Source: Mesorhizobium sp. Root102 | GTDB taxonomy: Bacteria; Pseudomonadota; Alphaproteobacteria; Rhizobiales; Rhizobiaceae | Direction: 5' to 3' | Assembly (NCBI RefSeq): GCF_001425625.1 | Contig: NZ_LMCP01000018.1 | Coordinates: 1-64,000, forward strand | Length of the DNA: 64,000 nt | Shown: piece by piece, positions 1-8,659 of the stretch | Layout of the letters: each line of letters starts with the position of its first letter | Position numbering within the stretch: the first letter of the stretch is position 1 | Position numbers and translations under genes: made by a program | Notes under the pieces: model-generated | Databases searched by the model: none | Seen by the model: only the letters and a program-made list of their open reading frames with translations | Told to the model about the DNA's origin: nothing

Positions 1-1
1 C

Positions 2-214
2 CAGCCGATCAACTACCCGACGGTGCCGCGCGGCACCGAGCGGCTGCGCATCACGCCGACGCCGTTCCACTCCGATGCACTGATCGCCGAGTTGCAGGAT
101 GCGCTGGTCGAGACCTGGGATGCACTCGGCATTCCCTATGGCTCCGCCGGTCGGCCATCCGTCGCCAAGAGCGACCGGATCATTCCCCTGCTGGTGCCTA
201 AGTCAGGCGGCTGA
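2..214 (+). CDS. hemA: 5-aminolevulinate synthase, C-terminal fragment (5' end outside window)
   Basis: The reading frame is open from the first bases of the window and ends at a TGA at 212-214, giving the last 70 residues. The segment QPINYPTVPRGTERLR followed by ITPTPFH is the characteristic C-terminal region of alphaproteobacterial 5-aminolevulinate synthase, the PLP enzyme that condenses glycine and succinyl-CoA in the C4 haem pathway. The internal GTG at 23 is not the real start, because homology continues upstream of it. The catalytic lysine lies outside the window. The call is fairly safe because this tail is distinctive, but only about a sixth of the protein is visible. Confidence 0.85.
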   Translation, partial: QPINYPTVPRGTERLRITPTPFHSDALIAELQDALVETWDALGIPYGSAGRPSVAKSDRIIPLLVPKSGG

Positions 215-353
215 AGCCCGTTTGAAAATCTACTCCGACGCCCATCTGACGTAGGTTTCTGCGCTTCCGGTGCTCATGGACCTGAATTTCCGCTGCGCTT
301 CGGTTCTCGAAACCACGCCTGCTGCTCGCCGGAGCGATTTTCAATTCGGGCTT
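214..353. repeat. intergenic long-range inverted repeat downstream of hemA
   Basis: Two 17-18 base arms, at 214-230 (AAGCCCGTTTGAAAATC) and 336-353 (GATTTTCAATTCGGGCTT), are nearly reverse complements and enclose about 105 bases. The second arm lies just before the aminotransferase stop codon. The unit fills the gap between the two converging genes. There is no T-run, so it is more likely an intergenic repeat element than a simple terminator. Confidence 0.45.
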
Positions 354-363
354 CGTCAGCGAC

Positions 364-1530
364 TCAGACATTCTTCATCCATTTCGCCAGCCGGTGCGCC
401 GCTTCCTCTATCTGGTCGAGCCGGCGGTGGAAGCACAGCCTAAGGAAGGCTTCGCCGCCAGGACCGAAGGCGGTGCCGGGCGCCAGGCCGACATTGGCCT
501 TGTCGACGATGTCGAAGGCGGCAGTGCGTGAATCGGTAATGCCGTCGACGGTGAAGAAAAGATAGAATGCACCTTGCGGCACGGTGAACCGGGCGCGGCC
601 TGTGGCGCCGAGAATGCCGCAGACCAGATCGCGTGCCTTGCGCGCCCGCTCCACTTGTTCGGCAACGAAGGCGTCACCCTCATCAAGGGCGGCGACGGCG
701 CCGCGCTGCATGAACTGGGCGACGCCGGAGTTGGAATACTGGATCAGGTTCTCAAACACCTGCTGCAGGGCGGGGTGGGTCTTGATCCAGCCGACGCGCC
801 AGCCAGTCATCGCCCAGTTCTTGGAAAAACTATTGACGAACAGGATGCGGTCTTCCGCCATGGCGATGTCGAGGAAGGACGGCGCACGGCCATGGCTGTA
901 GTGGAACAGCGAATAGATCTCGTCGGCGATGATCCAGAGGTTCTTCGCACGCGCAAGATCGAGAATCGCCTGCAAGGTCTCGTGATCGGCGGTCCAGCCA
1001 GTCGGGTTCGACGGCGTGTTGATAAACAGCGCTTTTGTGCGCGGCGTGATCGCCGCCGCGATCTTCTCGACGTCACAGGACCAGCCATTGCCGGAATGAT
1101 CGAGCGTGACCGCCACCGGAACGGCTCCCGATATCCCTGCTGCGGCATCGAAATTCGGCCAGGCCGGCGACAGATAGACAACCTCGTCGCCGGCACCGGC
1201 GAGCGCGTCGAGCGCCAGTTGGATGGCATGCATGCCGGAACCGGTGACGATGAATTGCTCCTCGGGAAACGTCTTGCCGAAATGCCTGGCATAGTAGCGG
1301 GAAAGCGCTTGCCTGAGATCGGGGATGCCCTTCTGCCAGGTGTAGAACGTCTCGCCGCTGGCCAGCGCCTTCGACGCGGCATCGGTGATGAACGAAGGCG
1401 TCGGCAAGTCGCCCTCGCCGGCCCAGAGCGGGATCATGCCTTCGCGCAGGCGGCCGTAATTGACGACGGCGACAATGCCGCTTTCGGGCGCGGCGCGGGC
1501 TTCGGCGCGCAAGCTGTCGATCAAAGTCAT
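364..1530 (-). CDS. class I/II pyridoxal-phosphate aminotransferase
   Basis: The protein has 388 residues, the normal length for aspartate/aromatic-type fold I aminotransferases. Visible motifs are the substrate-side NTPSNPTGW loop, the DEIYSLF segment that holds the PLP-pyridine aspartate, and NSFSKNWAMTGWRVGW with the Schiff-base lysine. This resembles the AspC/DapL-like subgroup annotated simply as aminotransferase in rhizobia; the amino-acid substrate cannot be read from the sequence. It is transcribed toward hemA (convergent) and lies downstream of mscL on the same strand, separated by a terminator at 1589-1618, so it probably has its own promoter in the short gap. Confidence 0.85.
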   Translation of the reverse strand: MTLIDSLRAEARAAPESGIVAVVNYGRLREGMIPLWAGEGDLPTPSFITDAASKALASGETFYTWQKGIPDLRQALSRYYARHFGKTFPEEQFIVTGSGMHAIQLALDALAGAGDEVVYLSPAWPNFDAAAGISGAVPVAVTLDHSGNGWSCDVEKIAAAITPRTKALFINTPSNPTGWTADHETLQAILDLARAKNLWIIADEIYSLFHYSHGRAPSFLDIAMAEDRILFVNSFSKNWAMTGWRVGWIKTHPALQQVFENLIQYSNSGVAQFMQRGAVAALDEGDAFVAEQVERARKARDLVCGILGATGRARFTVPQGAFYLFFTVDGITDSRTAAFDIVDKANVGLAPGTAFGPGGEAFLRLCFHRRLDQIEEAAHRLAKWMKNV

Positions 1531-1588
1531 GGGCGGTCCGTTCCGATCTCGGGCATTGATCCGCGCTCCTTACCAGATGCGAAAACAG

Positions 1589-1618
1589 AAAACCCCGGCC
1601 GCGAACGACCGGGGTTTT
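1589..1618 (-). terminator. intrinsic terminator after mscL
   Basis: AAAACCCCGG and CCGGGGTTTT form a perfect 10-bp stem around a 10-base loop. On the minus strand the stem is followed by TTTTCTGTTTT. It sits 22 bases after the mscL stop codon, in the right orientation to end mscL transcription. Confidence 0.8.
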
Positions 1619-1640
1619 GGTCCAGAAGAACCTGATCTGT

Positions 1641-2063
1641 CTATCTCTTGGCGAGCAAGTCGCGAATTTCGGTGAGCAACGCGACGTCGGCGGGCGGCGG
1701 AGCGGCTGGTGCAGCCGGCTTCTCGCGTTCAAGCCGCTTGCGCATATTGTTCACCGCCTTGACCATCAGGAAGATGATGAAAGCGAGAATAAGGAAGTTC
1801 AACGCGACAGTGATGAAGCTGCCATACGCGAAAACAGCGCCTTGCTTTTTGGCGTCCGCCAGCGAGGTGGCGTTGACGGCCGAGGAGAGCCCCAGGAAAT
1901 AGTTGTTGAAGTCCAAGCCGCCGAAAATCGCGCCGACGATCGGCATGATGATGTCATTGACAAGGGAATCGACGATCTTGCCGAAGGCCGCGCCGATGAT
2001 GACGCCGACCGCAAGGTCCATCACATTGCCCTTGGAAATGAATTCCTGGAATTCTTTCAGCAT
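1641..2063 (-). CDS. mscL: large-conductance mechanosensitive channel MscL
   Basis: The 140-residue protein begins MLKEFQEFISKGNVMDLAVG, the conserved amphipathic S1 helix and start of TM1 of MscL. The gate region GVIIGAAFGKIVDSLVNDII follows, then a periplasmic loop, TM2 (about residues 70-95, FLILAFIIFLMVKAVNN) and a charged cytoplasmic tail. MscL forms a pentameric pore in the inner membrane that opens on hypo-osmotic shock. The frame is open upstream to 2219, but the ATG at 2063 has a GGAGGG SD at the right distance and begins the family homology. It is monocistronic and divergent from the hybrid kinase gene. Confidence 0.97.
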   Translation of the reverse strand: MLKEFQEFISKGNVMDLAVGVIIGAAFGKIVDSLVNDIIMPIVGAIFGGLDFNNYFLGLSSAVNATSLADAKKQGAVFAYGSFITVALNFLILAFIIFLMVKAVNNMRKRLEREKPAAPAAPPPADVALLTEIRDLLAKR

Positions 2064-2420
2064 TCGACCCTCCTTGTCATGACCGGCCGAACTGCCGCTT
2101 CCGTCCTTGCGGGCAATCGACCTGAGGCAACATAACAGAAACCTGCGGTTGCAACATCGGCAAAAAGGAGAAAGCAACCGGTTTCTCCTTACCTGGCGGC
2201 AGTCCCCAAAGTGCGTCACGCTGAAACGGATTCACGCGCCGCGCTTTGGGTCTTTTGTTTTGCGCATGTCGTTGCCCCAAAACCGCTGCGCACTTTTGGG
2301 CGACATGCATCAGAAATCGCGGCCTTCATGCGCCCAAAGCCGTGATGGACTCGGAAGCCAAGCTGTGATTGCGTCTGGACAAGCCGGGTTGAAATTCGGC
2401 ACAGGGAGGATACTGCCGGC
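2064..2420. other. 357-base divergent intergenic region, mscL / hybrid kinase
   Basis: This holds the promoters of both divergent genes; I cannot point to convincing -35/-10 pairs. Its middle contains an imperfect palindromic rhizobial repeat at 2265-2307, listed separately. No small gene with a good SD was seen here. Confidence 0.5.
2265..2307. repeat. rhizobial intergenic palindromic element, copy 1
   Basis: Arms CATGTCG...CCCCAAAA and TTTTGGG-CGACATG surround a short GC-rich loop. The right half, ending TTTTGGGCGACATGCAT, is nearly identical to the right half of the element at 46351-46394 (TTTTGAGCGACATGCAT). This is the look of the RIME-type intergenic mosaic elements common in Rhizobiaceae and Phyllobacteriaceae. 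Confidence 0.6.
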
Positions 2421-5400
2421 GTGCAGGGCTTGTTCATCGTCATCATCGCGATCGCCTATGTGACGCTGCTGTTCGCCATCGCCAGCCTGGGCGACCGCCG
2501 CTCGGCTATATCCGAGCCGAGCCGAGGGCGGCCCTTCATCTACGCGCTCAGCCTCGCGATCTATTGCACGTCCTGGACCTTCTTCGGCTCGGTCGGCCTC
2601 TCTTCCGAACGCGGCCTCGAATTCCTCGGCATCTATACCGGCCCGGTGCTGGTCTTCGTGTTCGGGTTCCCGCTGCTCAACCGCATCGTGCGGTTGGCCA
2701 AGACCGAGAAGATCACCTCGATCGCCGACTTCCTTGGCGCCCGCTACGGCAAGAGCTTCACTGTGGCGGCGATCGCCACGCTCATCGCCACCATTGGCGC
2801 GGTGCCCTATATCGCGCTGCAGTTGAAGGCGATCTCCGGTTCGGTCAGCCTGATGGTCGAGCACTATACGGGATCGCCGCCCTCCTTCGATCCCTTCGTC
2901 AGCGACATCTCGCTGGTCGTCGCCATGCTGCTGGCGCTGTTTGCGGTGCTGTTCGGCACACGCCACGCCGACGCCACCGAACACCAGGACGGGCTGGTGC
3001 TGGCGGTGGCCGTCGAAACCGTGGTCAAGCTTGCCGCCTTCCTGGCCATCGGCCTGATGGTCACCTTCCTGATCTTCGGCGGACCGAGCGACATGTTCGA
3101 CAATCTCGCCCAGAACGCACAGGTTCGGCAGGCGATGAGCTACAACACCTCGCTCGCCACCTGGCTGGTGCTGACCGGCCTCAGCGGCTTTGCCATCATC
3201 ATGCTGCCGCGGCAGTTCTACGTCACCATCGTCGAGAACCGTGGCGAGGCCGAACTGCGCACCGCGACATGGGTGTTTCCGCTCTACCTCGTGGCGATCA
3301 ACCTGTTCGTGCTGCCGATCGCCTTTGCCGGCCTGTCGCTGGTCGGCACCGGAACCAGCAGCGATCTCTACGTGCTGTCGCTGCCCTTGTTCAGCGGTCA
3401 TGATGTGCTGGCGATGGCGGCTTTCATCGGCGGGCTGTCGGCGGCGACGGCGATGGTGATCGTCGAGAGCGTGGCGCTGTCGATCATGATCTCCAACGAC
3501 CTCGTCATTCCGCTGTTCGTGCGCCGCCTGCTCAAGACCTCGACATCCGAGAACCAAGACTGGTCGACGCTCATCCTCAATGTGCGGCGAGGAGCGATCT
3601 TCATCCTTTTGTTCATCGCCTTCCTCTATTACCGCGAGAGCACCAACAGCGCGCGCCTGTCGTCGATCGGCCTGATGTCGTTCGCCGCCATCGCGCAGTT
3701 CGCGCCCGCCCTGATCGGCGGGCTGATCTGGCGCGGCGCCAATGGCCGGGGCGCAGCACTCGGCATGGTCGCCGGCATCCTCGTCTGGGGTTACACGCTG
3801 CTGTTTCCATCGCTTGCCGCCCCCGATACCGAAATCATCGTGCACGGGCTGTTTGGCTTCGAGGCATTGCGGCCGCAGGCTCTGTTCGGCACCGCCGCCG
3901 AACCGCTGAACCACGGCGTGTTGTGGAGCCTGTCGATCAACGCGGTGTTCTTTGTGCTCGGTTCCCTCTCCCGCGCATCGGTGCCGTTGGAGCGCATCCA
4001 GGCGTCGATCTTCGTGCCGCGCGATGCCGGCCCGATGCCCAGCCTGCGCCGCTTCCGAACCGCCATCACCGTCAACGACCTCAAGGACACGATCGGGCGC
4101 TATCTCGGCGTCGAGCGCACCGAGCGCTCTTTCCAGTCTTTCGAAAAGACCAACGGCACCTCGCTGCACGGCAACGAGCAGGCGAGCATGGACGTCATCC
4201 GCTTTTCCGAGCAATTGCTGGCCAGCGCCGTCGGTTCGTCTTCGGCGCGGTTGATCCTGTCGCTGCTGTTTCGGCGCCATGACCGCGAATCCAGGGATGC
4301 CTTCCGCTTGCTCGACGACGCCACCGAGGCGCTGCAGCACAACCGCGACCTGCTGCAGATCGCGCTCGACCAGATGGAGCAAGGCATCACCGTCTTTGAT
4401 CGCGATTTCCGCCTGATCTGCTGGAACCGCCAGTACCGGGCCCTGTTCGACCTGCCCGACGAGATGGGCCAGGTCGGCGTCTCGCTCGACAGCATCCTGC
4501 GCCATCTCTCGGAGCGCGGCGACATTCCGGCGGAGCAGCGCGTGGCCATGCTCAACCGGCTGACCAGCTTCGTCAGCCCATGGCAGATGGAGCTGAAGAC
4601 CAGCGGACGCATCCTGGAACTGCGGTCCAACCCGATGCCAGACGGCGGCATCGTCGCCACCTATGCCGACATTTCCGGACGCGTCGAGCAGGACCTGGCG
4701 CTGAAGCGGGCCAATGAATCGCTGGAGCAGCGCGTCAAGACTCGCACCATCGAGCTGACCCGCGTCAACGAGGAACTGGCGCAGGCGCAGATGCTGGCCG
4801 AGGAGGCCAATCTCGGCAAGACGCGGTTCCTCGCCGCCGCCGGCCACGACATCCTGCAGCCGCTGAACGCTGCCAGGCTCTATTGCTCGTCGCTGATCGA
4901 GAAAGCCGGCAAGGGGCCTGCCGGCAAGGCGGCGGTCAACATCGAATCCTCGCTGGAATCGGTCGAGACCATTCTCGGCGCCGTGCTCGACATCTCCCGC
5001 CTCGACGCCGGCGCGATGAAGCCGGACGATACCGCCTTCAATCTCGACGGACTGCTGCGCCAGATCGGCAACGACTTCCGGCCGCTGGCCGCCGAAAAGA
5101 AACTCGAGCTGACGATCATGCCGTCATCGCTGACGGTGACGACCGACCGCAACCTGTTGCGGCGCCTGATCCAGAACCTCGTCTCCAACGCCATCAAATA
5201 CACGCGCCACGGCCGCGTGCTGGTTGGCGTCAGGCGGCGCGGCGAACTGGCCGAGATCCAGGTGATCGACACCGGCATCGGCATCGCCGGCGACAAGCTG
5301 AACACAGTCTTTCACGAATTCACCCGGCTGGACGAAGGTGCGCGCGAGGCCGAGGGCCTCGGTCTCGGCCTCTCCATCGTCGACCGCATCGCCCGGGTGT

Positions 5401-5909
5401 TGCGCCTGGAGATCCGGATCTTTTCCAATCCGGGCAAGGGCACGCGCTTTTCCGTCATCCTGCCGGTCGCGGCAGTACAGGAGCCGCGGCGCGAGATCGA
5501 AACCAAAACTCCGGCCCGCGCGACCGCCTCGCTGGCCGGGCTGCACGTGCTGTGCATCGACAACGACACCCGTATCCTCGAAGGCATGCGGCTCCTGCTC
5601 GAAGGCTGGGGCTGCGATGTCGACACCGTGTCCGGCTCAAGGGATCTGGAGAGTGGCGCGATGCATCGCCCGGACATCGTCCTTGCCGACTATCATCTCG
5701 ACGGCGAAACCGGTCTCGAACTCATCGTCAGGCTGCGCGCGATCCATGGCGACAATCTGCCAGCCGTGCTGGTCACCGCCGACCGCTCCAACGAGGTGCG
5801 CACGGCCGCGGGCGGGCTCGAGATCGCGGTGATCAACAAGCCACTCAAACCAGCGGTGCTGCGCTCGATGATGGCCAGGGTCAGGCCGCTGGCATCGGCG
5901 GCCGAATAG
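2421..5909 (+). CDS. hybrid sensor: Na+/solute-symporter domain - PAS - histidine kinase - receiver
   Basis: This 1162-residue inner-membrane protein fuses a sodium:solute symporter (SSS) family domain to a sensor kinase. Residues 1 to about 500 hold the many membrane helices of the SSS fold (for example GPVLVFVFGFPLLNRIV). A PAS domain lies near 650-765 (QMEQGITVFDRDFRLICWN). A coiled coil leads to the HisKA helix FLAAAGHDILQPLNAAR with phospho-acceptor His809. The HATPase domain has an N box near 914-925, DTGIGI near 950 and GLGLGLS near 978. A C-terminal receiver spans about 1042-1155 with acceptor Asp1090 in LADYHLD. The architecture matches the CbrA/NahK-type kinases. The start is GTG at 2421. 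A LuxR-type regulator gene is convergent, 3 bases away, and is the natural partner. The ligand is unknown. Confidence 0.9.
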   Translation: MQGLFIVIIAIAYVTLLFAIASLGDRRSAISEPSRGRPFIYALSLAIYCTSWTFFGSVGLSSERGLEFLGIYTGPVLVFVFGFPLLNRIVRLAKTEKITSIADFLGARYGKSFTVAAIATLIATIGAVPYIALQLKAISGSVSLMVEHYTGSPPSFDPFVSDISLVVAMLLALFAVLFGTRHADATEHQDGLVLAVAVETVVKLAAFLAIGLMVTFLIFGGPSDMFDNLAQNAQVRQAMSYNTSLATWLVLTGLSGFAIIMLPRQFYVTIVENRGEAELRTATWVFPLYLVAINLFVLPIAFAGLSLVGTGTSSDLYVLSLPLFSGHDVLAMAAFIGGLSAATAMVIVESVALSIMISNDLVIPLFVRRLLKTSTSENQDWSTLILNVRRGAIFILLFIAFLYYRESTNSARLSSIGLMSFAAIAQFAPALIGGLIWRGANGRGAALGMVAGILVWGYTLLFPSLAAPDTEIIVHGLFGFEALRPQALFGTAAEPLNHGVLWSLSINAVFFVLGSLSRASVPLERIQASIFVPRDAGPMPSLRRFRTAITVNDLKDTIGRYLGVERTERSFQSFEKTNGTSLHGNEQASMDVIRFSEQLLASAVGSSSARLILSLLFRRHDRESRDAFRLLDDATEALQHNRDLLQIALDQMEQGITVFDRDFRLICWNRQYRALFDLPDEMGQVGVSLDSILRHLSERGDIPAEQRVAMLNRLTSFVSPWQMELKTSGRILELRSNPMPDGGIVATYADISGRVEQDLALKRANESLEQRVKTRTIELTRVNEELAQAQMLAEEANLGKTRFLAAAGHDILQPLNAARLYCSSLIEKAGKGPAGKAAVNIESSLESVETILGAVLDISRLDAGAMKPDDTAFNLDGLLRQIGNDFRPLAAEKKLELTIMPSSLTVTTDRNLLRRLIQNLVSNAIKYTRHGRVLVGVRRRGELAEIQVIDTGIGIAGDKLNTVFHEFTRLDEGAREAEGLGLGLSIVDRIARVLRLEIRIFSNPGKGTRFSVILPVAAVQEPRREIETKTPARATASLAGLHVLCIDNDTRILEGMRLLLEGWGCDVDTVSGSRDLESGAMHRPDIVLADYHLDGETGLELIVRLRAIHGDNLPAVLVTADRSNEVRTAAGGLEIAVINKPLKPAVLRSMMARVRPLASAAE

Positions 5910-5912
5910 AGT

Positions 5913-6572
5913 TCAACCCGCTGCCCGCAACGGGTCGCTGCCGATCTTGGACAGGAGGATCACCGCCTGGGTGCGGCTGTCGACGCCGAGCTTCTGCAGG
6001 ATGGCGGAGACATGCGCCTTTATGGTGGCCTCGGAGACGCCGAGTTCATAGGCGATCTGCTTGTTGAGCAGGCCCTCGGCCAGCATGCCGAGCACGCGGG
6101 TCTGCTGCGGCGTCAACGCCTGCAGGCGCTTGATCAGGTCGGATATTTCGGGATCGCGTTCGACGCCGAGATCGACGCCGACCGGTGCTGCAATGTCGCC
6201 GGCAAGCACCGACTGCACGGCGCTGCGGATCTCCTCCATGCTGGCCGATTTGGAGATGAAGCCAGAAGCGCCGAGATCGAGCGCCCGCCTGATGGTCGCC
6301 GGATCGTCATGCGCCGACACCACGACCAGCGGCACCGCCGGATGGATGCCACGCAGCGAGATCAGGCCGGAGAGCCCGCTGGCGCCCGGCATCGACAGGT
6401 CGAGCAGCACCAGATCGATATCCTCGTTGGCCACGACCAGCGCCTTGGCGCTCTCGAAATCGCCGGCCTCGTGGATGGCGGCGACATTGCCGATGCCGGC
6501 GAGCGCTTCGCGTAGCGCACCGCGAAACAGCGGGTGATCGTCGGCGATGACGAAAGAATAGCCGGCCGGCAA
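5913..6572 (-). CDS. NarL/FixJ-type response regulator (receiver + LuxR HTH)
   Basis: A receiver domain (SFVIADDHPLFRGAL; phospho-acceptor Asp in DLVLLDLSMPGASG) is followed by a LuxR-type helix-turn-helix (LTPQQTRVLGMLAEGLLNKQ, then IAYELGVSEATIKAHVSAIL). I place the start at the TTG at 6572, which has a strong GGGGAGGGA SD about six bases upstream and gives 219 residues, the usual length. The frame is open to an ATG at 6662, but that adds 30 residues unlike any receiver N-terminus. It converges on the hybrid kinase gene and probably takes its phosphate from that kinase or its receiver. Its DNA targets are not visible. Confidence 0.88.
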   Translation of the reverse strand: MPAGYSFVIADDHPLFRGALREALAGIGNVAAIHEAGDFESAKALVVANEDIDLVLLDLSMPGASGLSGLISLRGIHPAVPLVVVSAHDDPATIRRALDLGASGFISKSASMEEIRSAVQSVLAGDIAAPVGVDLGVERDPEISDLIKRLQALTPQQTRVLGMLAEGLLNKQIAYELGVSEATIKAHVSAILQKLGVDSRTQAVILLSKIGSDPLRAAG

Positions 6573-6696
6573 ATGTCCCTCCCCGAATCCCCCGATGATT
6601 TTTGCTCTTTTCGGGATCAGTTGGACGATTATGAGGGGCTGCGCGCTGTTTTCAAGCGGCAAAGCCAGCGCGCCGCGTTTTCCCTACTTTGGGTGC

Positions 6697-7125
6697 TCAG
6701 GTCTTCTGCGAATTGAGCTGGGCGCCGTTGTCCTTGTCCATATCCTTGACGATGCCCATGAAGCCACGCAAGAACCGCTCCATGTAGCTCATCGTCTTGT
6801 TGAAATCCTCCTCGCTCGGCAATTTCGATTCAAGGCGGGCGGAGAGCGAATTCTCGAGCTTGGTGACGCGCTCGTCCATTGCCTTCATCGAGGTCTGGAG
6901 GCGGTCGACCTCATCCTGGAAAGCGGCGCGTTCGTCGGCCGCCATCTTGCAGACGAGTTGGCCGGAGCGTTCCTCGCAGATCGACATGGCGCCGGTCTGC
7001 GTATCCATCCGGACATAGCCGTTATCAGACTTTTCCAGCCGATAGCGGTCGGTTTCTTCCGAATAGGCTGAAGCCGCGACCAGCGAAACGAGCGCGGCGG
7101 GGATCAAGATGTGCTGCAGACGCAT
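6697..7125 (-). CDS. small exported coiled-coil protein of unknown function
   Basis: The 142-residue protein starts with a typical signal peptide (MRLQHILIPAALVSLVAASA, cleavage near YSEE), so it is probably periplasmic. A short domain with CEERSGQLVCKM (two cysteines, perhaps a disulfide) is followed by a predicted coiled coil (DEVDRLQTSMKAMDERVTKL) and a basic/acidic helical tail. The start ATG at 7125 is supported by GGAGG five bases upstream; the frame is open further to 7230 without support. I recognise it only as a conserved hypothetical of Rhizobiales. It is divergent from the DUF952-pyrD pair. Confidence 0.75.
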   Translation of the reverse strand: MRLQHILIPAALVSLVAASAYSEETDRYRLEKSDNGYVRMDTQTGAMSICEERSGQLVCKMAADERAAFQDEVDRLQTSMKAMDERVTKLENSLSARLESKLPSEEDFNKTMSYMERFLRGFMGIVKDMDKDNGAQLNSQKT

Positions 7126-7232
7126 GTTGTCCTCCATGGCCAAGGCCTGAAATATCGCATGTTTGCGCCGGAAATGGGGAAGACCCTTGGCGTGACCTTT
7201 CCCGCGTGGCTGGTTCGGACTATAGCGCAACC

Positions 7233-7583
7233 ATGTCTCAGATTATCTACAAGATAACCCCGCAAGCGCCTTGGCGCGAGGCCGAAACACATGGCCGCTT
7301 CACCGGTGCGCCGATTGATGTCGTCGACGGCTTCATCCATTTCTCCACGGAGGCGCAGGTCAGGGAAACCGCGGCAAAGCACTTTGCCGGCCAGACCGGC
7401 CTTCTGTTGGTCGCCATCGACGGGACCAGCCTGGGCGCCGCGCTGAAATACGAGGTCTCGCGCGGCGGCGCGCTGTTTCCGCATCTCTATGGCGTGCTGG
7501 ACCTGAAAGCGGTGCTGTGGGTCCGACCGCTGCCGCTTGGCGCCGATGGGGTGCACCAGTTCCCCGCACTGGAGGGGCAATGA
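7233..7583 (+). CDS. DUF952 domain protein
   Basis: The 116-residue protein begins MSQIIYKITPQAPWREAE and contains DGFIHFSTEAQVRETAAKHF and GGALFPHLYGVLDL, the conserved blocks of the DUF952 family, which is related in fold to RNA 2'-phosphotransferase/ADP-ribosyltransferases. Its biochemical role is unknown. The stop codon overlaps the pyrD start (ATGA at 7580-7583), so the two genes are translationally coupled. The frame is open upstream to 6879, but the family N-terminus begins at 7233. Confidence 0.85.
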   Translation: MSQIIYKITPQAPWREAETHGRFTGAPIDVVDGFIHFSTEAQVRETAAKHFAGQTGLLLVAIDGTSLGAALKYEVSRGGALFPHLYGVLDLKAVLWVRPLPLGADGVHQFPALEGQ

Positions 7584-8659
7584 GCGTGCTCGACCGGCTT
7601 GGCCAGAAGCTGCTGTTCACATTCGATCCGGAAACCGCCCATGGCATGTCGATCGCGGCGCTGCGATGCGGCCTGCCGGTCGGCGCGCGGAAAACGTTCG
7701 ACGCACTGCTTAAGGTGACGGTCAGCGGCCTCGAGTTTCCGAACCCGCTCGGCATGGCGGCGGGCTACGACAAGAATGCCGAAGTGCCCGACGCTTTGCT
7801 TGGCCTTGGTTTCGGCTTTGCCGAGGTCGGCACGATCACGCCGCTGCCGCAGGCCGGCAATCCGAAGCCGCGCATTTTCCGGCTGACGGCGGATGAAGCG
7901 GTGATCAACCGGCTGGGCTTCAACAATGAAGGCCATGCGGCCGCCGAAAAGCGCCTGGCCGCACGCAAGGGGCGCTCCGGCATCATCGGCGTCAATATCG
8001 GCGCCAACAAGGACAGCAGCGACCGCATCGGCGACTATGAGCGCGGTGTCGCCCGGTTTGCGCAATACGCCAGCTATCTCACCGTCAATATCTCCTCGCC
8101 CAACACGCCGGGCCTGCGCAACATGCAGGCGCGCGAGCAGCTTGGCGAACTTTTGTCGCGTGTCATGGCCGCGCGCGCCACGACAACGGCACAGCCGCCC
8201 GTCTTCCTCAAGATCGCGCCGGATCTGGTCGAGGCGGAGCTGGAGGACATCGCCGCCGAGGTCACCGAGAAGCGGATCGAGGGTGTCATCGTCTCCAACA
8301 CCACCATCTCCCGACCGCCGCTGCGCAGCGGCAGCACCGCGCGCGAGACCGGCGGGCTCTCGGGCAAGCCCTTGTTCGAACGCTCAACCATCGTGCTGGC
8401 GAAGATGCGCAAGCTGCTTGGCCCGGACCGCGCCATCATCGGCGTCGGCGGCGTCGACTCCACCGACACGGCACTGGAAAAGATCCGCGCGGGCGCTGAT
8501 CTCGTCCAGCTCTACACCAGCATGATCTATGCCGGACCGGCACTGCCGGGCCGGATTGTCGCCGGGATGGCACGCTTTGCCGACACGGAACGGCTCAGAT
8601 CCATTCGCGAGCTGCGCGACAGCCATCTCGATCGATGGGCAATGAGGCCGCTTAGCTGA
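7580..8659 (+). CDS. pyrD: dihydroorotate dehydrogenase (quinone), class 2
   Basis: The 359-residue flavoprotein oxidises dihydroorotate to orotate in pyrimidine synthesis and passes electrons to membrane quinone. Class 2 features are visible: an N-terminal helical membrane-associating extension (LLFTFDPETAHGMSIAALR), FPNPLGMAAGYDKNAE at the FMN site, the catalytic-loop region VNISSPNTPGLRNMQ, and the phosphate-binding glycine segments IGVGGVDSTDTA and GADLVQLYTSMIY near the C-terminus. The start ATG has a GGAGGGG SD and overlaps the DUF952 stop. Its 3' end overlaps the convergent MATE gene by eight bases. Confidence 0.96.
   Translation: MSVLDRLGQKLLFTFDPETAHGMSIAALRCGLPVGARKTFDALLKVTVSGLEFPNPLGMAAGYDKNAEVPDALLGLGFGFAEVGTITPLPQAGNPKPRIFRLTADEAVINRLGFNNEGHAAAEKRLAARKGRSGIIGVNIGANKDSSDRIGDYERGVARFAQYASYLTVNISSPNTPGLRNMQAREQLGELLSRVMAARATTTAQPPVFLKIAPDLVEAELEDIAAEVTEKRIEGVIVSNTTISRPPLRSGSTARETGGLSGKPLFERSTIVLAKMRKLLGPDRAIIGVGGVDSTDTALEKIRAGADLVQLYTSMIYAGPALPGRIVAGMARFADTERLRSIRELRDSHLDRWAMRPLS

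Noticed and set aside
574..1635. 353-codon plus-strand ORF opposite the aminotransferase
   Set aside because: The aminotransferase motifs on the other strand are complete; this frame shows no family features and only GC-driven openness.
2310..4847. 845-codon minus-strand ORF opposite the hybrid kinase
   Set aside because: It is antisense to clear SSS, PAS and kinase domains, with His/Arg/Asp/Gln-rich low-complexity translation typical of GC-rich shadow frames.
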